Assembly: GCA_964502175.1 (NCBI GenBank)
Contig: CAZCVE010000017.1
Location: 62,001 to 126,000, forward strand
Direction: 5' to 3'
DNA length: 64,000 nucleotides
Source: JAFLCL01 sp964502175
GTDB taxonomy: Bacteria > Myxococcota_A > Polyangia > Polyangiales > Sandaracinaceae
Each line of letters opens with the position of its first letter. Position 1 is the stretch's first letter. Under the pieces are notes generated by a model, which was not told where the DNA came from, ran no database searches, and saw nothing but the letters and a program-made list of their open reading frames with translations. The position numbers were made by a program, and so were the translations under genes. Below, in pieces: positions 33,391 through 41,154 of this stretch.

Positions 33391-34419
33391 ATGGGGTGCT
33401 GGGTGGATCCAGAAACTGCGATGGGTGTGTCGGAAGCCGGCGAGCTCGAGTCCGGCGTGTTCGCGTCCGATGGGCCGCCCTCGGGGACACAGCTCGCGCT
33501 CGCGGCGAACGACTTCGGGGCTGCCCCGGACGACTGGGAGCAAGCAGCGCCGGGCCGCAGCGGCGAGCGTCTCGCAGTCCCCCAGCCGACGCCGCAGGCA
33601 GACGCCGAGGTCGAGGCCTGCGTCGCGCAGATGCGCGCCGACATCGCAGACCCTCACACCGCAGCGCCCGTTCCCGTGAGCCAGCGCGAGACCGCCAAGA
33701 TGCAGGTCGCGAACCCCGCCGCGCTCCACGCGCTCAGTCGCCGCACGCCCGATCGTCCGACGACGCGCATGGAGGTCTCGTCGCTGCTCGGCAGGGCGCT
33801 CCGCTCCGAGCCGCCCTCTCGCGACCACGTGATCACGCAGCGCATGGCCGCCAAGGAGAGCGGCATCTACGAGGTGACCGGCGACGACCACGTGCGCCCG
33901 CAGCCGCGCACGGCGACGCAGCTCATGTGGGTCGTCGGCGGCGCCGACGAGTCCGCCCAGGCCCCGGGCGCGCAGACCATCGAGGGCACGGGCGTCCAGC
34001 GCGCTGCCACCCATGGATCGGGCATGGAGCGCGAGCCGAACACGAGCAGTGCGGCGGTCGCGCGGGAGGATGCCGGCCCGCCCGTCGTGGTGTTCGCGAG
34101 CGCGAGCATCGCCTCGAGCGCCGCTGTCCCCGCGATCGCCGACACCGCGCCGAGCACCTTCGCCGCGCCCGCCGCCACCGCTGCACCACCGTCCGCGCGC
34201 ACGATCGAACCGATGCGCTCTGCCGGGCGCAGCGCCGTGAGGCTCGAGACCGTGGATGCGACCGGTCGCACCGCTCTCCAGAAGGCGCAGTTCACGCAGC
34301 CGCGCGGCGAGGCGCTCACGACGCCGACGAGATCGTCGAGCGAGCGCACGTGGCTGGTGGTCTACGTCCTCACGACGCTCGTCTTGGCGAGCGCGATCGT
34401 CCTCTTGTCGATGCGCTGA
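33391..34419 (+). CDS. Tail-anchored protein of unknown function
   Basis: 342 aa, hydrophilic, Ala/Pro/Ser-rich and largely disordered, with one C-terminal membrane helix (WLVVYVLTTLVLASAIVLL) and a four-residue tail. It starts at ATG 33391 or the ATG at 33421. It follows the sterol desaturase gene by 116 bp and converges on the CYP51 gene: the two stop codons are 5 bp apart and lie inside a small palindrome (CTGACCGGGTCAG, 34416-34428). A scaffold or membrane-tether role is only a guess. Confidence 0.65.
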   Translation: MGCWVDPETAMGVSEAGELESGVFASDGPPSGTQLALAANDFGAAPDDWEQAAPGRSGERLAVPQPTPQADAEVEACVAQMRADIADPHTAAPVPVSQRETAKMQVANPAALHALSRRTPDRPTTRMEVSSLLGRALRSEPPSRDHVITQRMAAKESGIYEVTGDDHVRPQPRTATQLMWVVGGADESAQAPGAQTIEGTGVQRAATHGSGMEREPNTSSAAVAREDAGPPVVVFASASIASSAAVPAIADTAPSTFAAPAATAAPPSARTIEPMRSAGRSAVRLETVDATGRTALQKAQFTQPRGEALTTPTRSSSERTWLVVYVLTTLVLASAIVLLSMR

Positions 34420-34424
34420 CCGGG

Positions 34425-36287
34425 TCAGTCGGTCTCTTCGAGGCGGATCGTGCGCGTCGGGCAGTGCTGGGCCGCGAGGCGCACCTTCTCGTACAGCTCG
34501 GGTCCGGGCCGCGCGACCTTGAGGATCACCTTCTGATCGCGGCCCACCGCAAAGACCTCGGGACACTCACCCGCGCAGACGCCGTGACCCTGACAGAGGT
34601 CGCGATCGATGCGGATGCGCAGCTTCGGGCCTGCGCTCTCCGCCGACGACTCAGCTTCGGTCGCGGGCGCTTCGTTGATCGCCGCCTTCGCCGTGCTGGC
34701 ATCGCTCGTCGAGCCCTTGGTGTGCGCAGGACATTGCGGAGGCGGTGAGGCATTCGAGGACACGGCGGCGCCCGTGGACGCAGCACCGCTCGCCGCACCT
34801 GCTCCGGAGGCGTCGTGCGCAGGACACCCCGCCGGCGGCGACTCGGTGGAGGTGAGCGCTTGTCCTGCGGACATCTGCGCGATGGTCACGCTCGGGGTCG
34901 CGCGTCGGCGGTAGCGCACGCGACAAGGCTCCTTCGGTCCGACGACGAGGCCTTGGAAGTCCGACTCGATCGCGTCGCCGTGGAGGCCCAGGTCGAACTG
35001 TCCGAGCAAGAGCGCGAGGATCGCCTTCACCTGCAGGATCGCGAACGCGTTGCCGAGGCACTTGTGCCGTCCGCCGCCGAACGCGATGTAGGCGAAGTCT
35101 TTCTTGTCCTCGGCGCGGCCCTCCGCGAAGCGATCCGGATCGAACGCGTCGGGATCACGGAACACGTCGGGCAGTCGGTGCGCGACCGTCGGACTGACCA
35201 CGATCCACGTGCCCTTCGGGATGTGGTAGCCGAAGAGCTCCCAGTCCACCTGCGCGACGCGCACGAGCATGAAGAGCGGCGGATGAAGGCGCAGCGCCTC
35301 CTTCACGACGTTCTCGAGGTACGTCAGCTCGCGGAGCGCAGCGTGGGTGACGGCGCGTCCGCCCGAGAACACACGATCCACCTCGGTGACGGCGCGCTGG
35401 TAGTGCGTCGGATGACGGAGGAGCTCGATCAGCGCCCACGCCGTGGTCACGGAGCTGGTGTGGTGGCCCGCGAACATGCCCGCGAGCAGGAGGCCCGTGA
35501 TCTCGTGCTCGGAGAGCTTCTTTCCATCCGAGTACGCCGAGTCCATCAGCGTCTGGAGGAAGTCGTCGCCCGCGGTGCCCGACGCGCGCCGCTTCTTCAC
35601 GTTCTCCGTGATCATCTCGACCATGCGCGTGCGGGCGGCGTCGCGACGGCGAAAGATCGGGATCGGAAGGTGCGCGTTGAGGTACGCGAGCGGCGACGCT
35701 CCCACCTCGAGGTCGTGGTAGACGCGCGCGAACTCGTCGCTCATGCCCTCGCGGAACTCGCGGCCGAGCAGACAGCGCGCGGACGTGTAGTTCGTCAGCA
35801 CGCGACAGAACTCGACGAAGTCGACGACGCCGCTCTCGCCCCACGGCGTGATCGTCGCCTCGGTCTCGGCGACGACCGCCTCGCCGTACGTGCGCATGCG
35901 ACGGTCCTGCAGCGCAGGCAGGAGCATCTTGAGCTGCTCGGCCATCTTCGCGGGCGCGGCGTCGTAGACGACGTCCTTGCCGAAGATGGGCGTCATGATC
36001 TTGTACGCCTCGGACGGGCTCAGCACCGTGTCGGGCGCGCGGAACACCGCCTCCTGCGCGCGCGGGCCGAACACCGCGACCATGCGCCGGTGCGCGACGT
36101 CGAACGCAGCGACCTCACCGAGCTCACGCTGCGCACGGAAGAGGAGCTCGATCGTCCTTCGCACGAACTCGACGGTGTGACCGACGACCGGCAGCGCGCC
36201 CGAGAGCCGCGGAGCCGGCTTCAGGTTCGCAGGCATCGACGCCTTCTTCTCGCTCCCTCGGCGACTGACTACGTCGAACAGATCCAT
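34425..36287 (-). CDS. cyp51: CYP51-type sterol 14alpha-demethylase fused to a ferredoxin
   Basis: 620 aa. The P450 domain (about 1-465) has I-helix AGMFAGHHTSS (CYP51 proteins have GxHTSS here), the ExxR helix (EALR, about 330) and the heme loop FGGGRHKCLGNAF (about 403-415). A flexible linker with two CPAH motifs (about 490 and 520) leads to a ferredoxin domain with CQGHGVCAGECPEVF and a distal CP (CPTRTI), as in 3Fe-4S ferredoxins. The same P450-ferredoxin fusion is known for Methylococcus capsulatus CYP51. It should remove the 14alpha-methyl of lanosterol or a similar sterol. It is last in the seven-gene operon, 51 bp after the polyprenyl synthase gene. Confidence 0.9.
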   Translation of the reverse strand: MDLFDVVSRRGSEKKASMPANLKPAPRLSGALPVVGHTVEFVRRTIELLFRAQRELGEVAAFDVAHRRMVAVFGPRAQEAVFRAPDTVLSPSEAYKIMTPIFGKDVVYDAAPAKMAEQLKMLLPALQDRRMRTYGEAVVAETEATITPWGESGVVDFVEFCRVLTNYTSARCLLGREFREGMSDEFARVYHDLEVGASPLAYLNAHLPIPIFRRRDAARTRMVEMITENVKKRRASGTAGDDFLQTLMDSAYSDGKKLSEHEITGLLLAGMFAGHHTSSVTTAWALIELLRHPTHYQRAVTEVDRVFSGGRAVTHAALRELTYLENVVKEALRLHPPLFMLVRVAQVDWELFGYHIPKGTWIVVSPTVAHRLPDVFRDPDAFDPDRFAEGRAEDKKDFAYIAFGGGRHKCLGNAFAILQVKAILALLLGQFDLGLHGDAIESDFQGLVVGPKEPCRVRYRRRATPSVTIAQMSAGQALTSTESPPAGCPAHDASGAGAASGAASTGAAVSSNASPPPQCPAHTKGSTSDASTAKAAINEAPATEAESSAESAGPKLRIRIDRDLCQGHGVCAGECPEVFAVGRDQKVILKVARPGPELYEKVRLAAQHCPTRTIRLEETD

Positions 36288-36338
36288 CGAACACCGCCGA
36301 GAAGTGGAGTGAAGAAGAGCGAGCGAGTGTGAGCCCGA

Positions 36339-37421
36339 TCAGGACTCGCGTGCACCGAAGAGATCGGCGAGCTCCGCGATCGCGCGGCTGCCCTCGGACG
36401 AGAAGGGCGCGCCCTCGAGCGGTGCCTTCGCGGTCTCGACGAGGCCGGCGAGGCGCGCCTCGACGCGCGCGCGCACGCCCGTGGCCTCGAGCATCGTGAT
36501 CGCGGCGCGCACGTCCGCGTCCGTCGCCTCGAGCCTTCCGAGGATCTTGGTGAGAGGAGCGCGATCGGCGAGCGACACGCTGGCCTCGCACTCACGAACG
36601 ATCGCGTTGTGCTTGCCGACGCGGAGGTCGTTGCCCACCGGCTTGCCCGTCTTCTTCGGGTCGCCGAACGAGCCGAGGAGATCGTCGCGCACCTGGAAGG
36701 CCTCGCCGAGCGGACGCGCGATGCGACGGAGCACGTCGATCTGCGCGGGGCTCGCGTCCGCGAGGATCGCGCCGAGGAGCAGCGGTCCTTCGACCGTGTA
36801 GCTGCCCGTCTTGAGGTCGTGCATGCGCGAGACGTCGGGGCTGCCGAGGAGATCGAGCGTCTGCCCGAGCACCACGTCGCGCTGCACGCGGAGGAACGTC
36901 TCCATCGCCTCGCCCGCGCGACGGCTGCCGATCGCGCTCTCGAGGAAGAGCCGGTTCGCGTACGCACAGCCCAGGTCACCCGCGAGCACGGCGAGCGAGT
37001 CCGCCAGGTGCGCGCCGAGAGCGTCCTCGCCACGGCTGCCGAGCTCACGACGCACGAGCACGTGCACCGCAGGCCCACCACGACGCTCGTCGTCGCCGTC
37101 CATCCAGTCGTCGTGGATGAGGAGGTAGCTCTGGAGCACCTCGAGCGACGCGCACGCCGAGAGAACACCCGCGAGCGGTGCCGTCGGATCGACTGCCTTC
37201 TTGGCGGCCACGAGCATCGCAGGCCGCAGCCGCTTGCCTCCGCGGAGCGTGAGCGACTCGAGGCCGCGCAGCACGATCGCCGCGTCGGGAGCGAGCGTTC
37301 CAACGGCCTCGCGCTCCTCGTCGAAGAAGCGCGCGAGGCGCTCGTCCACCGCGCGACGCACCGTCTCGAGCCAGTGTGCTTGTCGCGTCGCGCCCGAGGT
37401 CTCGGTCATGGAGGTGCTCAT
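36339..37421 (-). CDS. Polyprenyl (probably farnesyl) diphosphate synthase
   Basis: 360 aa, all-alpha trans-prenyltransferase. The first Asp-rich motif is DDWMDGDD and the second DDLLGSFGD; LRGGKRLRP binds pyrophosphate. Residues before the first motif (LEVLQSYLLIH) are bulky, which favours a short product such as FPP (inference). ATG 37421 is chosen for its ribosome site (AAGGAAAGAG); a GTG at 37451 overlapping the previous stop (GTGA) is an alternative. It lies between the squalene synthase fusion and CYP51 in one operon, which suits making FPP for squalene. Confidence 0.9.
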   Translation of the reverse strand: MSTSMTETSGATRQAHWLETVRRAVDERLARFFDEEREAVGTLAPDAAIVLRGLESLTLRGGKRLRPAMLVAAKKAVDPTAPLAGVLSACASLEVLQSYLLIHDDWMDGDDERRGGPAVHVLVRRELGSRGEDALGAHLADSLAVLAGDLGCAYANRLFLESAIGSRRAGEAMETFLRVQRDVVLGQTLDLLGSPDVSRMHDLKTGSYTVEGPLLLGAILADASPAQIDVLRRIARPLGEAFQVRDDLLGSFGDPKKTGKPVGNDLRVGKHNAIVRECEASVSLADRAPLTKILGRLEATDADVRAAITMLEATGVRARVEARLAGLVETAKAPLEGAPFSSEGSRAIAELADLFGARES

Positions 37422-37447
37422 GGTCGGCTCTTTCCTTCTCAGCTCGC

Positions 37448-40400
37448 TCACGCTTGCGCGCGGAGTCGGTCCACGACCGGACGCTCGCGCAGCGCGGCAT
37501 AGCGCGCGCGGAGCACGTCGTCGTCACCCGAGTGACGAAGGCAGTCGGCGATGATCGACGCGACCTCTTCGCGAGAGATCTTCACGGCCGCGTCGGGCAC
37601 GAACATCGCGTCGTTGCCGCGCGCGACCACGAGCGTGCGCGCCGCCATGAACAGCGGGAGGAGACAGAACATGCGGATGCCCGACTCGCCCGGCGGGATC
37701 GCCAGCGCGTAGCGGAGCGCGCGATCGAGGTGGGCCTCGGCGCGATCGAACAGCGGAGCCACGGCCGCGTGTGCGCGAGCGCGGACCTCGCGATCGACGA
37801 GCGTGCTCGGCTCGAGCCCTTCGCGCTGCATGGACGTACGCGGCACGAACGACACGAGGCGCTCTCGATCGTCGGTGACGTCCTTGAGGATGTTCACCAT
37901 CTGGAGCCCCTCGGCGAAGCTCTCGGCGTCCTCGCGCAGCGAGAGCGCGTGCTCCGAGCGCGGGTCGATGCCCGTCGACTCGATGAACAAGTCGGTGAGC
38001 AGGTGTCCGACGGTGCCGGCCACGTAGTAGCAATACCGGTCGAGGTCCTCGACGGTGTGGAGGGCATACCAGCCGTCCGGTCCGGGGCGGCGACGCGTGT
38101 AGAGATCCATGCCGCGCGCCATCTCGCACACCCAGCGAGACAGGATCTCGCGCACGGGCTTGCGGAGCGTCATGAGCACGCGGACGACGACGTCGGTGCG
38201 ACGCGCGAGCGAGAGCTCCGCGTCGTCGGGGGCGCGCACGGCGCCGAACAGCGCGCGCAGTGCCACGGTGTCGATCGCCGCGCCCTGCGGCAGGTCGACC
38301 GACGCCTCCATCAGCTCGAGGAACCGCGCGAAGAGCTCCGGCTTCTCGGCCGGCGTGACCGCGGGGTGATCCTCGATCGTGTCGGCGATGCGGCAGAGCA
38401 AGTAGCCGAGCGTGACCGCGACACGCAGCTCTTCCGGAAGGAAGGCGATCGGCTGAGAGAACGTCCGCGAGACCGCCTCGAGCGCCTCCTTGCAGAACGC
38501 CCAGTCGGCTGCGTCGGGTGGCGTCGAGCGCTCGCCCGCGCCCGTCGAGGCGGCTCGGGTGGTCTGAACCTTGCCAGTCTGATGGGCCGTCGGGTGATTG
38601 CCAATCGGGTGACTGGCAGTCTCGTGACTGGCAGTTTCGTGACTGGCAGTTTCGTGACTGGCAGTCTCGTGACTGGCAGTCTGGACGCCCGCCGCGACGG
38701 CACCGAGAGTGCCAGTCTGAACGGGTCCCGCGTGGGCACTGGCATCCTTCGCCTCGGTGCCCGGCGTCGCACGCGTGACGTTCGCCGGCGCCGACGCGCG
38801 CACCGGGCGGGCCGCGTGCGTCGCGAAGGCCATCACCATCGAGGTCAGCGTCGCACCATCGATCTCACGCGGACGCGCGAGGCGGCTGGCGAGCTCCGCC
38901 GCGAGGGTGGCCACGCGAGGATCTTCGGCGCGGAGCACCACGAGGCCCAGCACCGCGGCCGCGAGCGCGCCGTCGCCGTCGGGCGTCAGCTCGAGCAGTC
39001 GCGTGGTCAGCGTCTCGATGAGGGCCGCGTCGCGACCGGCCACGGCCAGCACGCGCGCCGCCGCCGACAGCTGCTCGAGCGTCGTGACCTGATCGAGCTC
39101 GGCCTCGAGCCACGCGCGACTGCGCGCGCGAACGGGGGCGAGGGCCTCACGCGCCGCGTCGGTGTGCGGCGCCAGCGCCGCGAGCGACTCGAGCACGAGC
39201 GCCGAGGTCTCGAGGTCGGGGCGCTCGCCACGTCGGTTCGCGAAGCCGCCGCCCGGCGTCTCGCTCGCGAGGAGGTGAGTGATCGCGACGTCGAGATCCG
39301 AGACCCGCTCTTCGCCCCAAGGCGCGCCGTCGAAGAGCACGAGCATCAGGCTCGCGACCATGCGCGTGTCGCCATCGGCGCGAACGGCGCGCGCGACGCC
39401 TTCCGTGGCCAGGCGGCGTCGACCGAGCGTCATGCGCGCCGCCATGCCGGGCCGCATCGGACACGCGGTGATCGCCCGCATGAGCGAGAGCGAAGGCCCG
39501 GCGAGCTCGGCGTCCGGCACCGTGCCGAGACGACGCGCGAGCGCCTCGAGCTCGGACAAGAGCTGCGCGCTCGCGAGCTCGAGCGTGCGGCGATCGGCAT
39601 CGCTCGCGACCTTCTCTCGCGTCGTGCTCGAGCGCGTCGTCGCGCGCTGCGCGAGCAGATCACGCGGCGACTCGGAGCGGCCACCTCGCAAGCGCGGGAG
39701 CGCGCGCTCCGACGTCGTCTCCGCGCGGTAGAGCGCCGACACACGGCCCGGCACCACCGCGGCGGTCGGCCACTGCATCCACTCGCTGAACGCCCACAGA
39801 CGCGACGGCAGCGCGCGGAGCGAGCCCTCGGACGCGGTCGTCGTCACCGTCGTCTTCATCGCGCGGAGCGCGATCCGCATGAACGCGCTCGAGAAGCTGC
39901 GCCGCTGCGAGTCCTGCACGCCGAGGATCTGCATCGTGCGGCCCCGCTCGCGCGGGCTCTCACGGAGCGTCTTGAACATCGCGCGACGCACCTCGGTGGC
40001 CGCGAGGTCCTTGCGTCGGAAGCAGTGATAGAGCGCGTTCGAGAGGATCTCGGGGATCGCCGTGCCACGCGCCTCGGAGTAGCGCGAGAGCCACCCTCGC
40101 TGCGCGCTCGCGAAGCCCGAATTCGCGAGCGCCTCGGCATCGAGGAAGCCCTGCGTCATGCCGATCGCGGTCATCGGGTGCGTGTGTCCGCACGCGTCAC
40201 CGACGAGCGCCACGGGCACCGAAGACTCGACGCCCTCTCGACCGAAGTGCGCGCGCGGACGGAACTTGATGCCCGTCCACAGGATCGGTCGCTGCTCGAT
40301 CGCGAAGCGCAGCGGCTCTCGCATCGCCTCGGGCACGACACTGCCGTAGCGCTCCCACAGGTACGGTCCGCGAGCGGTCGCGCGATCGACGAGCGGCACC

Positions 40401-41098
40401 TCGAGACAGCCCCGCACGTGGGTGTCGTCGATCCGGTAGAAGAGCGCCGGCCCCGGACCGCCGAGGATCACGTGACCGAAGCCCTCGCGCGGCATCCGCG
40501 GCACCTCGAGCTCCACGCCCGCCATCGACGACAGCAGCGTGCTCGCGTCCGGGAGTCCGAGCGCCGTGCGCACGAGAGAGACCTTGCCCTCGGCGCCGAC
40601 GATCGCGCGCGCACGCACCGTGTGGACGCGGCCGTCCTTGCGCTCGATCCGCACCACGGCCTCGGAGCCCGAGAGGTCGATCGAGGTCACCCGCGCGCGG
40701 AGCACCAGCGACACGCCCGGAACACGCGCGAGCGAGAGACGCAGCGCGAGGACGATGCGCGCGTGCTCGGCGCCCATGCCCGTGCCTTCGGGATAGGGCA
40801 TCTCGATGTCGGGAGAGCCGTCGTCCGGAAAGATCGTGAAGCCGTATCCGGTCTGGGGCTCGGCGCCGTCGAGTCGCCCGAGGCGCAGCCGATCGAGGAC
40901 CTCGAGCGCAGGCGGATGGAGCCACTCGCCCGCGAGGCGGTGCGCCATCTTCGGATCGGCCTCGACCACGAGCACCGTCGCGCCCGTGCGTCCGAGCGCC
41001 GCGCCCGTGACGCAGCCGACGGGGCCACCGCCGACGACGACGACGTCATAGGCATCCTCGAGGGTCGTCGCGGTCCACTGCTCTTCATGCGAGCTCAT
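37448..41098 (-). CDS. Squalene epoxidase-like / alpha-barrel / squalene synthase fusion
   Basis: 1216 aa. Residues 1 to about 430 form an FAD monooxygenase domain like squalene epoxidase: GGGPVG (23-28), GEWLHPPALEVL and GDACGHTHPMTAIGMTQGFLD (about 300). Residues about 490-760 are helical, with GGGFANRRGERPDLETSALV, resembling one alpha-alpha barrel of a triterpene cyclase or prenyltransferase. A linker of (TASHE)n repeats (about 804-830) leads to a squalene synthase domain (about 840-1216) with RIADTIEDHP, YCYYVAGTVGHLLTDLF and NILKDVTDD. It should condense two FPP to squalene and may also epoxidise it. ATG 41098 has a strong ribosome site (GGAGG). Open frame upstream is not homologous. 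Confidence 0.9.
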   Translation of the reverse strand: MSSHEEQWTATTLEDAYDVVVVGGGPVGCVTGAALGRTGATVLVVEADPKMAHRLAGEWLHPPALEVLDRLRLGRLDGAEPQTGYGFTIFPDDGSPDIEMPYPEGTGMGAEHARIVLALRLSLARVPGVSLVLRARVTSIDLSGSEAVVRIERKDGRVHTVRARAIVGAEGKVSLVRTALGLPDASTLLSSMAGVELEVPRMPREGFGHVILGGPGPALFYRIDDTHVRGCLEVPLVDRATARGPYLWERYGSVVPEAMREPLRFAIEQRPILWTGIKFRPRAHFGREGVESSVPVALVGDACGHTHPMTAIGMTQGFLDAEALANSGFASAQRGWLSRYSEARGTAIPEILSNALYHCFRRKDLAATEVRRAMFKTLRESPRERGRTMQILGVQDSQRRSFSSAFMRIALRAMKTTVTTTASEGSLRALPSRLWAFSEWMQWPTAAVVPGRVSALYRAETTSERALPRLRGGRSESPRDLLAQRATTRSSTTREKVASDADRRTLELASAQLLSELEALARRLGTVPDAELAGPSLSLMRAITACPMRPGMAARMTLGRRRLATEGVARAVRADGDTRMVASLMLVLFDGAPWGEERVSDLDVAITHLLASETPGGGFANRRGERPDLETSALVLESLAALAPHTDAAREALAPVRARSRAWLEAELDQVTTLEQLSAAARVLAVAGRDAALIETLTTRLLELTPDGDGALAAAVLGLVVLRAEDPRVATLAAELASRLARPREIDGATLTSMVMAFATHAARPVRASAPANVTRATPGTEAKDASAHAGPVQTGTLGAVAAGVQTASHETASHETASHETASHETASHPIGNHPTAHQTGKVQTTRAASTGAGERSTPPDAADWAFCKEALEAVSRTFSQPIAFLPEELRVAVTLGYLLCRIADTIEDHPAVTPAEKPELFARFLELMEASVDLPQGAAIDTVALRALFGAVRAPDDAELSLARRTDVVVRVLMTLRKPVREILSRWVCEMARGMDLYTRRRPGPDGWYALHTVEDLDRYCYYVAGTVGHLLTDLFIESTGIDPRSEHALSLREDAESFAEGLQMVNILKDVTDDRERLVSFVPRTSMQREGLEPSTLVDREVRARAHAAVAPLFDRAEAHLDRALRYALAIPPGESGIRMFCLLPLFMAARTLVVARGNDAMFVPDAAVKISREEVASIIADCLRHSGDDDVLRARYAALRERPVVDRLRAQA
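38611..38685 (-). repeat. 15-bp tandem repeat encoding TASHE units
   Basis: Five units of the type GACTGGCAGTCTCGT on the plus strand (last one degenerate), plus a decayed unit just before. Read on the minus strand they code TASHE-like repeats in the linker between the barrel region and the squalene synthase domain. Copy number can change by slippage without breaking the frame. Confidence 0.85.
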
Positions 41099-41154
41099 CT
41101 TGGCCTCCGGCACGGTCGACGTCTCGATGGACGCGGGGTGGTGAACGAGTCGAG

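Noticed and set aside
34416..34428. Palindrome over the convergent stops as a bidirectional terminator
   Set aside because: Only a 6-bp stem and no T-run; too weak to call.
37448..38580. Squalene synthase domain as phytoene synthase (carotenoid cluster)
   Set aside because: The families share motifs, but epoxidase and oxidosqualene cyclase next door and no carotenoid desaturase point to squalene.
38611..38685. Tandem repeat as a CRISPR array
   Set aside because: Units are 15 bp, contiguous without spacers and in frame within a protein.
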